From NCBI GenBank assembly GCA_015065065.1, contig SVQX01000018.1, positions 1 to 39,378 of the forward strand: a DNA stretch of 39,378 nt. Reading direction: 5' to 3'. Under the pieces are notes generated by a model. It did no database searches. It was not told where the DNA came from and saw nothing but the letters and a program-made list of their open reading frames with translations. This DNA is from Oscillospiraceae bacterium (GTDB lineage: Bacteria; Bacillota; Clostridia; Oscillospirales; CAG-272). Numbering within the stretch: position 1 is the stretch's first letter; the number at the start of each line of letters is the position of its first letter. Below, piece by piece: positions 8,369 to 16,553 of the stretch. Both the position numbers and the translations under genes were made by a program.

Positions 8369-9256
8369 ATGTACGGATATATTCGCGCTCACCGTCCTGA
8401 GCTTAGGCTCCGTGAGGACGAATACTACCGCGCCGTCTACTGCGGTCTTTGCAGTACCATGGGTAAATGCACGGGTCAATGCTCTCGCATGACGCTCAGC
8501 TACGACTTTACCTTCCTAGCCCTCGTGCGCATGGCTCTGTCGGGAGAGCGTCCAAGGCTTGAAAAGCGCCGCTGTGCCGTTCATCCGCTAAAAAAGCGGA
8601 GCATGGCTCACCCCTCCCCCGAGCTTGAATACTGCGCCGTCGCCGCCGCCATTCTCGGCTACTACAAGCTGCTGGACGACAAAAACGACGAAAAAGGGAC
8701 AAAGCGTTTGCGAGCGCGATTGCTCAAGCCCGCCTTTTCCTCCTTCAGGAAAAAGGCGTTGCGACGCGGGGCGCACCTCGGCGACCTCAATGCCCTTGAA
8801 AACAAGGTAATACGCAGTCTTGACGAGCTTGCAGAAATCGAAAAGCAAAAGCTCCCCTCCGTGGATATCCCCGCTGACACTTTCGGTAGGCTCATGTCGG
8901 ATATCCTTTCCTTCGGTCTTACAGGCACTGCACACAAATTAGCCACCGACATAGGCAGCCATTTAGGTCGCTGGATCTATATTGTGGATGCGGTGGATGA
9001 CTTTGACGAGGACGTCAAAAAAGATCGATATAACCCATTCTCGTGCCTCTACGGTGCAGGTGAATTCACGCCCGAGCGTCGCGAGGCAGTAAAGGTGGCG
9101 CTACTCAACGAGCTATGTGAGGCGGAGGGCGCATTTGATCTTTTGGACATAACCGATTCACCCGACTTGACGGGGATTATAGACAACATCCGATATATCG
9201 GACTTCCCTCGGTGGCGGACGGCGTGCTGTTCCCTGCCGAAAAATGCAAAACTTAA
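8369..9256 (+). CDS. DUF5685 family protein
   Basis: This 295-residue soluble protein matches what I recall of the DUF5685 family: an opening [20 protein letters not shown], then [10 protein letters not shown] with a Cys pair, then [16 protein letters not shown]. Later segments include [17 protein letters not shown] (residues ~90-106) and [20 protein letters not shown] (~205-224), an acidic, possibly metal-binding stretch reminiscent of all-helical D-rich enzymes. No function is established for the family. The start is supported by GGAAGGAG and the promoter at 8303. It is followed by a J-domain gene and a membrane protein gene on the same strand, with gaps of 32 and 15 bp, so the three probably form one transcript and may act together. 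Confidence 0.85.
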   Translation: MYGYIRAHRPELRLREDEYYRAVYCGLCSTMGKCTGQCSRMTLSYDFTFLALVRMALSGERPRLEKRRCAVHPLKKRSMAHPSPELEYCAVAAAILGYYKLLDDKNDEKGTKRLRARLLKPAFSSFRKKALRRGAHLGDLNALENKVIRSLDELAEIEKQKLPSVDIPADTFGRLMSDILSFGLTGTAHKLATDIGSHLGRWIYIVDAVDDFDEDVKKDRYNPFSCLYGAGEFTPERREAVKVALLNELCEAEGAFDLLDITDSPDLTGIIDNIRYIGLPSVADGVLFPAEKCKT

Positions 9257-9288
9257 AAACATCATTGAACGAAAGGTATTTTCAGAAC

Positions 9289-9876
9289 ATGAGAGATCCT
9301 TATTCCGTGCTTGGGGTACAGCCCACCGCGAGCGACGCCGAGATAAAAAAGGCATACCACGCGCTTGCCCGCAAGTACCATCCCGACAAATACCGCGACA
9401 GCGACCTTGCCGAGCTTGCAAACGAAAAAATGCAGGAGATCAACGCCGCTTACGAGGAAATACAGCGCATGCGCGCGGGCGGCGGCTCGTCCAATACGGG
9501 TGGATTTGCAAGCAACTCCTCATCCAACCCCACCTTTGCGCAAATCAGACAGCATATCAATTCGGGCAGAGTTGACGCCGCCGAGCAGATGCTCTTTAAC
9601 ATGGGCGACGGCGACAGAGGAGCTGAGTGGAACTTCCTTATGGGCTGCGTTGCCATTCGCCGCGGTCACTACACTGACGCGCAGAATTTCATTGACACGG
9701 CTTGCTCTATGGACCCTAACAACGCAGAATACCGCAACGCCCAGCAGCAGCTTCGCAACCGCGCAAACGGATACGGTCAGGGCGGACAGGTTGCGGGAGG
9801 ATGCTCCTGCTGTGATCTTTGTGCGGGGCTTATGTGTGCAGACTGCTGCTGCGATATGTGCGGAAGCGGCTGCTGA
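9289..9876 (+). CDS. J-domain (DnaJ-like) protein with Cys-rich C-terminal tail
   Basis: I choose the ATG at 9289 (195 residues), because [10 protein letters not shown] is the normal beginning of a J-domain and a GAAAGG site lies upstream; an earlier ATG at 9244 would overlap DUF5685. Residues 3-65 are a J-domain with the catalytic HPD at 31-33, which stimulates a DnaK-type ATPase. A G/S/N-rich linker follows, then a helical TPR-like segment (~85-155: [24 protein letters not shown]-like [13 protein letters not shown]). The last 26 residues hold ten cysteines in CxCC, CCC and CxxC patterns, which suggests metal binding or palmitoyl-like anchoring rather than the usual zinc finger of DnaJ. It is not a canonical DnaJ: no G/F-zinc-CTD layout. 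Its client is unknown; the neighbours suggest DUF5685. Confidence 0.9.
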   Translation: MRDPYSVLGVQPTASDAEIKKAYHALARKYHPDKYRDSDLAELANEKMQEINAAYEEIQRMRAGGGSSNTGGFASNSSSNPTFAQIRQHINSGRVDAAEQMLFNMGDGDRGAEWNFLMGCVAIRRGHYTDAQNFIDTACSMDPNNAEYRNAQQQLRNRANGYGQGGQVAGGCSCCDLCAGLMCADCCCDMCGSGC

Positions 9877-9891
9877 CGGAGGCGCTGTAAC

Positions 9892-10476
9892 ATGGCTCGC
9901 GGAGGAATTTCATCAAAAACGAAGCGGCTTGCAACTGCCGCTCTGCTTTCCGCTCTCGGAGTGGTATTACTTGAGCTTGGAGCGCTTATCGAGGTTTTTG
10001 ACATGAGCGCCGCCATTGCCGCGTCTATCATCATTCTCCCCGTGCTTCTTGAATGGGGCGGAAAATATCCCCTGCTCATATTTGCCGTCACGGGTACGCT
10101 TGCGTTAATTATTATTCCTTCCAATTTTGCAGCGTGGATGTACATCGGATTTCTCGGCTACTATCCCATTATCAAGCTCAAATACGAAAAGCTGAAGCGT
10201 CCGATTGCCGCCGTGTTGAAATTTTTGACCATGAACGCGGCTATCGCGGTTTACGCGCTGGTGCTTTGGTTTGTAACGCTTGGAGGAAACGGCTCGCTTA
10301 CCGACCTGTTCACGCAGGGCTTTGGCGGCGGCGAGGACAGCATCTCGGTGGCTCTCGGCTGGATACTGCTTGTTCTTGTGGAGATAATTTTTATAGTCTA
10401 CGACTTTTTGCTGACACGGATAATTATCATTTACAATTATCGCTGGCGGCAGAAATTTCAGAAATTTTTAAGATAA
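9892..10476 (+). CDS. small integral membrane protein of unknown function
   Basis: This 194-residue protein starts 15 bp after the J-domain gene behind GGAGG. A basic N-terminus (SSKTKRLATAA) is followed by about five or six hydrophobic segments, near residues 13-33, 39-56, 58-78, 100-128 and 150-180. The layout (short basic head, ALLSALGVVLLELG, compact bundle) recalls ECF transporter S-components and related small membrane proteins, but I cannot assign it. The last segment ends in a basic tail (YNYRWRQKFQKFLR), consistent with an inside C-terminus. It closes the three-gene cluster before a terminator. Confidence 0.8.
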   Translation: MARGGISSKTKRLATAALLSALGVVLLELGALIEVFDMSAAIAASIIILPVLLEWGGKYPLLIFAVTGTLALIIIPSNFAAWMYIGFLGYYPIIKLKYEKLKRPIAAVLKFLTMNAAIAVYALVLWFVTLGGNGSLTDLFTQGFGGGEDSISVALGWILLVLVEIIFIVYDFLLTRIIIIYNYRWRQKFQKFLR

Positions 10477-10480
10477 AAGC

Positions 10481-10520
10481 ACGGCGAAGTGCCATTTCGG
10501 ACGCTTCGCCGTATTTTTTT
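10481..10520 (+). terminator. intrinsic terminator after the DUF5685/J-domain cluster
   Basis: Arms ACGGCGAAG (10481-10489) and CTTCGCCGT (10504-10512) pair perfectly around a 14-base loop and are followed by a run of seven T. It begins 4 bp after the membrane protein stop codon. Confidence 0.88.
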
Positions 10521-10569
10521 ATCAAAACAAGACACACTAAATAAAAATCCTTGTTTGGAGGACTGTTTT

Positions 10570-11997
10570 ATGAAGCTGTGCGAAAATTATCAGGAAAACA
10601 TCAAGCTGCTCGACGGCATATTTCGTGTCGGTGAGAGCTTCGATCTTATAAAAAAGGAAATGCAGCTAAAGGGCGGCAGAATAGCGCTGTATTACATTGA
10701 CGGGTTTGTTAAGGATGCGGTCATGTCCAAGCTGATGACGCCCTTTTTGACGCTAACGAGTATAGTCCCGCCACCGGAGCGCGGGGAGAAGGACATTCCC
10801 GCCTACCGATTTGCGGACGCTTGCGTGCCTTACGTGGAAACCGACGTCACAGACGACGTTGACTTTATGGTGCAAATGGTCATGTCGGGCGCAACCCTGC
10901 TTATCGGAGAGGGACACGGCGAATACGGAATTATAATCGATGCCCGCACCTACCCTGCGCGCCAGACGGGTGAGCCGGAGGGCGATAAGGTCATGCGCGG
11001 TGCGAGGGACGGATTTGTGGAAACGCTGATATTCAACACTGCCCTCATTCGCCGACGGATACGCAATCCCGCGCTGACCGTCAGCTATATGTCGGTCGGT
11101 CGAAGCTCCAAAACGGATATTGCCGTATGCTATATGAGCGACCGCGCGGATGAAAAATACGTCAACAACATCAAGGAAAAATTAAAAAACATCAACACCG
11201 AAGCCTTAACCCTCGGACACGCCTCGCTTGCGGAATGTCTTATCAAGACGCATTGGTACAATCCATTTCCAAAGATCCGCTACACCGAGCGTCCCGACTC
11301 GGCGGCGGCACAGCTGCTTGAAGGGAGTGTGCTGATAATCTGCGACAATTCCCCCGACGTTATGATACTGCCCACCTCAATTTTTGACTTCATGCAGGAA
11401 ACCAACGATTTTTATTTTCCGCCGCTGACGGGAACTTATATCCGTATCGTGCGGCACGTGGTTTTTTTGTTGACACTTTTTCTCACGCCCACTTGGTATC
11501 TTTTAATTCAACATCCCGAATTTCTCCCCGAATGGATGAATTTTGTCATACCGCAGGAAACGGGGCGGCTACCCATAATCGTTCAGCTATTCCTTGTGGA
11601 ATTCATAATTGACGGCTTGCGCATGGCGTCGCTGAACACTCCTAATATGCTCTCCAACTCCCTATCGGTGGTCGGCGGTCTTATTCTCGGAGATTTCGCC
11701 GTAAGCATCGGCTGGCTTATCCCCGAGGTCATACTTTATATGGCTTTCGTGGCTATCGCAAATTTCACTCAGCGAAGCTACGAGCTGGGCTACGCCTTCA
11801 AGTTCATGCGTATGCTCCTCCTGCTCGCTACCGCCATATTTGACGTTTGGGGATTTTTTATCGGGATCGCACTCATCTGCATCCTCGTCGCCACCAACGC
11901 CACTATCGACGGAAAACGCCACTATCTCTACCCCCTCATTCCCCTCAACCTCAAAGCCCTCAAAACTCTGTTCTTCAGAGTGAAAAAGAGGGATTGA
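10570..11997 (+). CDS. spoVAF: SpoVAF-like spore membrane protein (GerA family)
   Basis: I use the ATG at 10570 behind TTGGAGGA, since an upstream start would read through the preceding terminator; this gives 475 residues, close to the usual size of about 490. The N-terminal soluble part opens with FRVGESFDLIKKEM and YYIDGFVKDAVM, which are hallmarks of SpoVAF rather than GerAA. Later come LIGEGHGEYGIIIDART, the GerA-type SVGRSSKTDIAVCYM and FPKIRYTERPD, then about four to five membrane segments from residue ~300 (HVVFLLTLFLTPTWYLL...). Family members sit in the inner spore membrane with the SpoVA channel and take part in dipicolinate release during germination. In Bacillus it ends the spoVA operon; here it stands alone between two terminators. 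Confidence 0.9.
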   Translation: MKLCENYQENIKLLDGIFRVGESFDLIKKEMQLKGGRIALYYIDGFVKDAVMSKLMTPFLTLTSIVPPPERGEKDIPAYRFADACVPYVETDVTDDVDFMVQMVMSGATLLIGEGHGEYGIIIDARTYPARQTGEPEGDKVMRGARDGFVETLIFNTALIRRRIRNPALTVSYMSVGRSSKTDIAVCYMSDRADEKYVNNIKEKLKNINTEALTLGHASLAECLIKTHWYNPFPKIRYTERPDSAAAQLLEGSVLIICDNSPDVMILPTSIFDFMQETNDFYFPPLTGTYIRIVRHVVFLLTLFLTPTWYLLIQHPEFLPEWMNFVIPQETGRLPIIVQLFLVEFIIDGLRMASLNTPNMLSNSLSVVGGLILGDFAVSIGWLIPEVILYMAFVAIANFTQRSYELGYAFKFMRMLLLLATAIFDVWGFFIGIALICILVATNATIDGKRHYLYPLIPLNLKALKTLFFRVKKRD

Positions 11998-12024
11998 TTG
12001 TACACCCCAAACTTTAATGTAAAT

Positions 12025-12058
12025 AAAACCGCGCCGATAATTTTCTCGGCGCGGTTTT
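12025..12058. terminator. bidirectional intrinsic terminator between convergent genes
   Basis: Arms AAAACCGCGCCGA and TCGGCGCGGTTTT are a perfect 13-bp inverted repeat with an eight-base loop. The A-tract on one side becomes a T-tract on the other strand, so it can stop both spoVAF and the minus-strand importer operon. Confidence 0.92.
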
Positions 12059-12060
12059 AT

Positions 12061-13632
12061 TTACTCTTTTCTTTTAACAATAAACGCAATTCCCTTTATC
12101 GCGAGGTTGAAAAACAGTATCATCAACGATACAAGCGCCGTTCCCTCGATAAACGACTGCGTTTCAAGCTGAGGTATCATCAGCGACAGCGTGGTCGTTC
12201 TGAAATTAACAAGGAAGGACACTGCGGAAATGGTAATCATAGCATTGACAAAATAATAGCTGTACATCTCTATGACCGTCGGAACTGTGGCGGGCAGATA
12301 AACTGCCGTCAGCATACGCATTTTGCTGATTCCAAGCGACTCTGCCACGTCCTCAAGATTGGGATTGAACTTCGTCAGCGAATTGTACGCCAACAGATAC
12401 GGCGACGAGAAGAAATGCACGATATTGACTATAACCAAAATAAATATCGTTCCGTAAAGCGGCATACCGTTGAAGGAGATGGCAAACGAAAGTCCCAGCA
12501 CGACTCCGGGGATAGCAAGCGGCAGCATACTGATAAAGTGCAACAGCTTCTCCGACACACGCCGCGGTGATCTTGCGGTTGCGTAAGCCGCAAAATAGGA
12601 CAGCGCAGTACCGACGAGGGATGTAAGCAATGCCACCGCCAATGAATTCAAAATATACATTCCTACTCCGCCCGACAGCAGCTTTTTCACATTATCAAGC
12701 GAAAAGGACATATCAATAGGATACTGCTTGACAAAGCTGAGGCAGATGAAAGCAAATATAGGCAGGCACAAAAGGAATAGTGAGATGCCAAACGCGACGT
12801 ATACAAGCGCGTCGCGCCCCTTATTTTCCTCAATGAAAAACGGTTTTGTTACGGTGCTTGCCACACCCACTGCCGAGCTTTTGCGAAGGTCAAGCAAAAA
12901 TGCCACAACCGCAGGCAGAAGCAGGATAACTCCCACAACCGCGCCGCCCGAGAAGTTCATCATTCCGATAACCTCGCGGTACATATAAACGGGCAAGGTC
13001 ATGGTCGTTCCGCCCGTCATCAGCGGTACTCCGTAGTCGGTGAACACCATTGTGAACACCGCCAGCACAGCCGACACCAGTGTCTGTCGCATATTGGGGA
13101 GAGTTATGGTAAGGAATTGCCGTCCCTTTGAAAGTCCAAGCACTCCCGCCGCCTCGTAAACCGTATAATCCTCGTATCTGAAGGAGTCGTAAAACATCAG
13201 AAATGCCACGGGGAAGGAATATAGCACCGAGCCCATGATAATTCCCGGATAGCCGTAAAGTCCGATATTCAGTCCCAGTAGGTTTGTTATCATTCCGTTA
13301 TCGCCGAACAGAAGCACAAGCCCCATGCCGTGAGAAATACTTGGAATAAGCATTGGAAGGGTGAAAAGAACTACCCATACAGATTTAAATCTTATGCGCG
13401 AGCGGTTGATGGCGAAGGCGAGAAGGAATGCAAGCAGCACCGATATTGCAGTAGCAATAAGCGTTGTCACAACTGAATTTTTCAGCATCGGCAAAAATTG
13501 CGCCGAGGAAAAAATGTCCGCTATATGCTCCCCTCTTATGGTAGCAAAAAGTCGCAGAATTGGGTATGCCACCGTTACGAGCATATACACAAGCAGGACA
13601 TATTTTGTAATTTTGAAGGTATTATTTCGCAT
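12061..13632 (-). CDS. ABC transporter permease, double-length FbpB/PhnU-type
   Basis: This 523-residue membrane protein is made of two homologous permease halves of about six segments each, as in Fe(III) (FbpB) and 2-aminoethylphosphonate importers. Each half has an EAA-like loop: YEAAGVLGLSKGRQFLTITLP in the first half and EDVAESLGISKMRMLTAVYLP in the second. I start it at MRNNTFKITKY (13632), one base after the ATPase stop and six bases after GGAG; the longer frame only adds residues that overlap the ATPase. It is the last gene of the operon and ends in the shared terminator. One polypeptide carries both channel halves, so with the ATPase and the binding protein the importer is complete. 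Substrate is uncertain: see the cytidylyltransferase fusion at 15382. Confidence 0.92.
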   Translation of the reverse strand: MRNNTFKITKYVLLVYMLVTVAYPILRLFATIRGEHIADIFSSAQFLPMLKNSVVTTLIATAISVLLAFLLAFAINRSRIRFKSVWVVLFTLPMLIPSISHGMGLVLLFGDNGMITNLLGLNIGLYGYPGIIMGSVLYSFPVAFLMFYDSFRYEDYTVYEAAGVLGLSKGRQFLTITLPNMRQTLVSAVLAVFTMVFTDYGVPLMTGGTTMTLPVYMYREVIGMMNFSGGAVVGVILLLPAVVAFLLDLRKSSAVGVASTVTKPFFIEENKGRDALVYVAFGISLFLLCLPIFAFICLSFVKQYPIDMSFSLDNVKKLLSGGVGMYILNSLAVALLTSLVGTALSYFAAYATARSPRRVSEKLLHFISMLPLAIPGVVLGLSFAISFNGMPLYGTIFILVIVNIVHFFSSPYLLAYNSLTKFNPNLEDVAESLGISKMRMLTAVYLPATVPTVIEMYSYYFVNAMITISAVSFLVNFRTTTLSLMIPQLETQSFIEGTALVSLMILFFNLAIKGIAFIVKRKE

Positions 13633-13633
13633 A

Positions 13634-14404
13634 TCAGCTCCGTCCCGTATATCCGAGAAGCGCGGAATACTTATTGTCAAGCTGCTCAACCACGAACTCG
13701 CGCACATACTGACTTGCGGGATTTTTGTATATGTTCAAGGGAGTATCGAGCTGCTCGATATTGCCCTCGCTCATTACCATTATTCTGTCGCTGAGGAAGA
13801 ACGCCTCCTCCTGGTCGTGGGTGATAAACAGCATGGTGGAATTGAATTTTTTCTGGAGCGACTTCAGCTCCGCCTTCATTATCTCGCGGTTAGCAACGTC
13901 CAAAGCGGAGATAGGCTCGTCAAGTAAAATAACGTCGGGATTGGTGGCAAGCGTGCGGGCAATAGCCACGCGCTGCTGCTGTCCGCCTGAAAGCTGATTG
14001 GGACGCTTATGCATCTGATCGGTAAGTCCTACCTGCTCCAGCGTACGGAGCGCGATATTTTTCGCCTCCGCTTTGGTATCCTTGCGGAGCGTCAGAGCGT
14101 ATTCCACGTTCTGAAGCACCGTCATATTGGGAAACAGCGCGTAGTTCTGGAACACGATACCCATTCCTCGGTCGAAGCTGTTAAGTCCCGAAATATCCTT
14201 TCCCGACTTAATTATCTCGCCGCTATCGGCTTTTTCAAGACCGATAAGGATTCGGAGTAATGTAGTTTTCCCGCATCCCGACGGACCGAGAATAGACAAA
14301 AATTCGCCCTCTCGCACGTCAAAGGATATGTTATTCAGCACCGTTTTACCGTCGTAGCTCTTGCACAAATTTTTCACGGTAAGCTTTGAATTTAATACTT
14401 CCAC
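13634..14404 (-). CDS. ABC transporter ATP-binding protein (phosphonate/Fe(III)-type)
   Basis: This 256-residue ATPase has Walker A GPSGCGKTT (residues ~39-47), the Q-loop GIVFQNYALFPNM, signature LSGGQQQRVAIAR, Walker B VILLDEP and the switch histidine in FITHDQEEA. It lacks the C-terminal TOBE domain found in the CUT1 ATPase at the window start, so it is a different subfamily. The start codon is GTG and overlaps the end of the binding-protein gene by 13 bp, which implies translational coupling. It drives the double permease encoded next. The HDQEEAFFLSDRI segment is typical of PotA/FbpC/PhnT-like ATPases. Confidence 0.93.
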   Translation of the reverse strand: MEVLNSKLTVKNLCKSYDGKTVLNNISFDVREGEFLSILGPSGCGKTTLLRILIGLEKADSGEIIKSGKDISGLNSFDRGMGIVFQNYALFPNMTVLQNVEYALTLRKDTKAEAKNIALRTLEQVGLTDQMHKRPNQLSGGQQQRVAIARTLATNPDVILLDEPISALDVANREIMKAELKSLQKKFNSTMLFITHDQEEAFFLSDRIMVMSEGNIEQLDTPLNIYKNPASQYVREFVVEQLDNKYSALLGYTGRS

Positions 14405-15372
14405 AGATCAAGCAACCTCTCTTTCTCCTTATCGTCCTGAATTCCCGTCATATCGGCGTAAGCGATACCTTCGGGATATCCTTCTATCAGATTTTTCTGT
14501 CCCTCGTATATCTCCTCGGGAGAATAGTTTTCTTTATCGTAAACCAAAAATTCGTTTATAATGAAATCGTAGACGGCAAGCACGTCCTCATTGGTTTCCC
14601 TGCCCTTTACGATAGTCGTGCCCGTCAGCGAGTAGGGTGAGCCCTGCTCGGGGAATATTATCTCAAACGGCTGACCGTCGTTTATCTCGTTGACTGCCTG
14701 AAAGGTCAGCGCAAGTCCGACAGCGATCTCGCCCTGCTTTAACAGCTTGATAGGTCCCGAGCCCGAATCGGTAAACTGCTTAAGATTGGGATAAAGCTTA
14801 TCCACGAACTCAAGCGCGCCCTCATCGCCCATGCTGTTCACCCAGCTTTTGTAGAAAAAGTATCCCGTGCCGCTGGACTTGGGGTCGGGCATAGCAACCA
14901 GCCCCTTGTATTCGGGCTTCAAGAGATCCTCATAGGATGTGGGGGCTTCCAGCCCATACTTATCGAGTATCTCGGTGTTGACTATTATAGCGCCCGCCTG
15001 CTTTTCCCATGTTACCCACTTGTTACGGTTGTCAGCAGGCTCAAGTCCGTCGGTATACGGTATCCGAGTCAAGCCCGATATATCGGCAAGGCTTTCGGAT
15101 AGCTTATTGAGATATCCCGTTTCAAGCCCCACCAGAATATCTATCTCGGTCTTCTCTCCCTCGGTATAAACCTTTGCCGCCGCCTTACCCGTCGCCATAT
15201 ACATGACTATAATGTTCTTATCGGGAAAACGCTCGCTAAGCTGCCTTTGCAGCTCGTCGTTGCGAAACTGCTCCATGGACGAGCAGACCACTATGCTTTC
15301 CTTGTTGCCAAGCTCTGCGGCAAATGCAAAAAGCACCGTCACAACAAGCAGAATTATCAATCCTTTTTTCAT
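14392..15372 (-). CDS. extracellular solute-binding protein (AfuA/PhnS-like family)
   Basis: This 326-residue protein has a signal peptide (MKKGLIILLVVTVLFAFAAE) without a lipobox cysteine; it may be retained by its uncleaved signal or released. The mature part starts with SIVVCSSMEQ and continues YMATGKAAAKVYTE, IDILVGLETGYLNKL, then MPDPKSSGTGYFFY, a segment typical of receptors for Fe(III), 2-aminoethylphosphonate and related ligands. The Tyr pair that binds iron in FbpA is not evident to me near the C-terminus, which weakly favours a non-iron ligand. The gene starts 9 bp after the cytidylyltransferase fusion, behind AAGGAA. Ligand identity is inferred from context only. Confidence 0.88.
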   Translation of the reverse strand: MKKGLIILLVVTVLFAFAAELGNKESIVVCSSMEQFRNDELQRQLSERFPDKNIIVMYMATGKAAAKVYTEGEKTEIDILVGLETGYLNKLSESLADISGLTRIPYTDGLEPADNRNKWVTWEKQAGAIIVNTEILDKYGLEAPTSYEDLLKPEYKGLVAMPDPKSSGTGYFFYKSWVNSMGDEGALEFVDKLYPNLKQFTDSGSGPIKLLKQGEIAVGLALTFQAVNEINDGQPFEIIFPEQGSPYSLTGTTIVKGRETNEDVLAVYDFIINEFLVYDKENYSPEEIYEGQKNLIEGYPEGIAYADMTGIQDDKEKERLLDLWKY

Positions 15373-15381
15373 ATTCGTTCC

Positions 15382-16272
15382 TTAAAAATCGTAAGTTTTA
15401 TCTATCTTTTTCAGCTCGCCGAAGGTATCTATCTCCACTACGTCCTCAAAGGCACACTCGCGCACCGCAACCTTGTAATGCTCCTTTTTATAAAGAAGCG
15501 CGGTCTGCTCCCAATAACGCTCCTTGCCGCCCGGCTCATGGTAGACGGTGGCTATGTCGTCCGCAAGCTTTGCGCCATCCTCGGCGTTCCAATAGGAGAT
15601 TCCCACCATCTGGTGACAGCTTCTGCCACCGAACTTATGCTCGGTGATATATCCGCCCGCGTCGGTCTTGAAGCACCAGTCCTCCGAAACGTCAACGGGA
15701 ATTCCGAGAAAATTGGTCTGATACTCATACTTGCGAATAAGCGCGGGGTTAGCGAGCAGCAGGTCGGATTCAAGAACGTATGCGTTCTGAAGCATATATC
15801 GCACGCACAGCGCAGAGGAAATATTATTGCTTTCGTTAAAAATGGGATTCTCAACGAACTTGATGCTTGGATACTTGTAAAGAAGCTGGTCGAACTGCTC
15901 TCCGAGATAGCCGCGGACGATAATTATCTCGGGTATTTGAGCCGCCACCACCGCATCAAGCAGGGTTTCGATCATTCGCTTGCCGTGAACGCGGATGAGG
16001 GGCTTGGGCGTATTCAGCGTAATTGGCACAAGCCGAGAGCCAAAGCCCGCCGCCAAAAACACCGCGCGCTTTACGCGATAGGGCTCAAGGGCGTCAAGTC
16101 CCCCCGCGGTTATCGTTTTGCCGTTGCACCAGCCGCGCTCCATAAATTCCTTCAGCATTTTATTGACCGTTCCGACAGAGCAGTTAAGCTTCTCGGCAAG
16201 CTCGCGTTGGGACGTTTTGCCGTCCGATTCAGACAGCAAGACGAGTAGGTCAAATTCCTTTTTTTTAAGCAT
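15382..16272 (-). CDS. winged-helix DNA-binding / LicC-PntC-like cytidylyltransferase fusion
   Basis: This 296-residue protein joins two domains. Residues 1-60 are a winged helix (TSQRELAEKLNCSVGTVNKMLKEF), a DNA-binding fold. Residues ~68-296 are a nucleotidyltransferase with AAGFGSR at 74-80, TPKPL at 87-91, a GYLGEQFDQL segment and NESNNISSAL, then ESDLLL with the metal-binding Asp. These match LicC-type CTP:phosphocholine and PntC-type 2-aminoethylphosphonate cytidylyltransferases better than sugar-phosphate enzymes. It is the first gene of an operon with a complete importer, and its leader has repeated GCGTTCA boxes. I infer that it activates an imported phosphoalkyl compound with CTP for surface decoration and also senses and regulates the operon, in the manner of NadR. 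Sugar-phosphate activation remains possible. Confidence 0.85.
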   Translation of the reverse strand: MLKKKEFDLLVLLSESDGKTSQRELAEKLNCSVGTVNKMLKEFMERGWCNGKTITAGGLDALEPYRVKRAVFLAAGFGSRLVPITLNTPKPLIRVHGKRMIETLLDAVVAAQIPEIIIVRGYLGEQFDQLLYKYPSIKFVENPIFNESNNISSALCVRYMLQNAYVLESDLLLANPALIRKYEYQTNFLGIPVDVSEDWCFKTDAGGYITEHKFGGRSCHQMVGISYWNAEDGAKLADDIATVYHEPGGKERYWEQTALLYKKEHYKVAVRECAFEDVVEIDTFGELKKIDKTYDF

Positions 16273-16287
16273 TTTATTCTCCTTTTT

Positions 16288-16374
16288 GCGTTCATTTTGA
16301 CGGATGTGTTTCGTTTAAATTGAACGCGGATAATGATTTTTCGAAGCAACAAACGCGAAGCCGAATTGCGTTCA
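16288..16374 (-). promoter_or_regulatory. three GCGTTCA boxes in the leader of the importer operon (candidate operator)
   Basis: GCGTTCA occurs at 16288-16294 and 16368-16374, and its complement TGAACGC at 16321-16327. The first two form an inverted repeat whose arms extend to 11 bp with one mismatch and an 18-base centre, ending just before the ribosome binding site AAAGGAG of the fusion gene. It could be a protein operator or an RNA hairpin that hides the start. All three lie downstream of the consensus promoter, where a bound repressor would act as a roadblock. Confidence 0.5.
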
Positions 16375-16416
16375 AAAACGCGATCCGCTCCGCCGATATT
16401 TGAAAATTACACTTAT

Positions 16417-16444
16417 ATTATAACATATTCGAGCCAAATGTCAA
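16417..16444 (-). promoter_or_regulatory. consensus sigma-A promoter for the importer/cytidylyltransferase operon
   Basis: Read on the minus strand: TTGACA, a 16-bp spacer, TATAAT, both hexamers perfect. Expected start near 16410 gives a leader of about 138 bases before the ATG at 16272. Confidence 0.88.
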
Positions 16445-16505
16445 CAGCTTTCCGCAAAAAATATTTACCAAGCGGCACTTGGTGTTCAATTTTGCTTAAA
16501 TTGTC

Positions 16506-16553
16506 AAAAAAATGAACGCTCCCCTCCGCACCGCGGCGAAGGGGAACGTGTTC
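16506..16553 (-). terminator. intrinsic terminator of the nine-gene catabolic operon
   Basis: On the minus strand a long GC-rich stem (GAAC...TTCCCCTTCGC / GCGGAGGGGAGCGTTC, slightly imperfect, six-base loop) overlaps the stop codon of the ETF gene and is followed by ATTTTTTT. Confidence 0.88.

Noticed and set aside
12061..15372. Iron(III) importer as the firm call
   Set aside because: The family fits, but the FbpA iron-binding tyrosine pair is not evident and the first gene is a cytidylyltransferase. I left the substrate open.
15247..16248. Plus-strand open frame of 333 codons
   Set aside because: It is antisense to the cytidylyltransferase fusion and the binding-protein gene, which carry clear family motifs.
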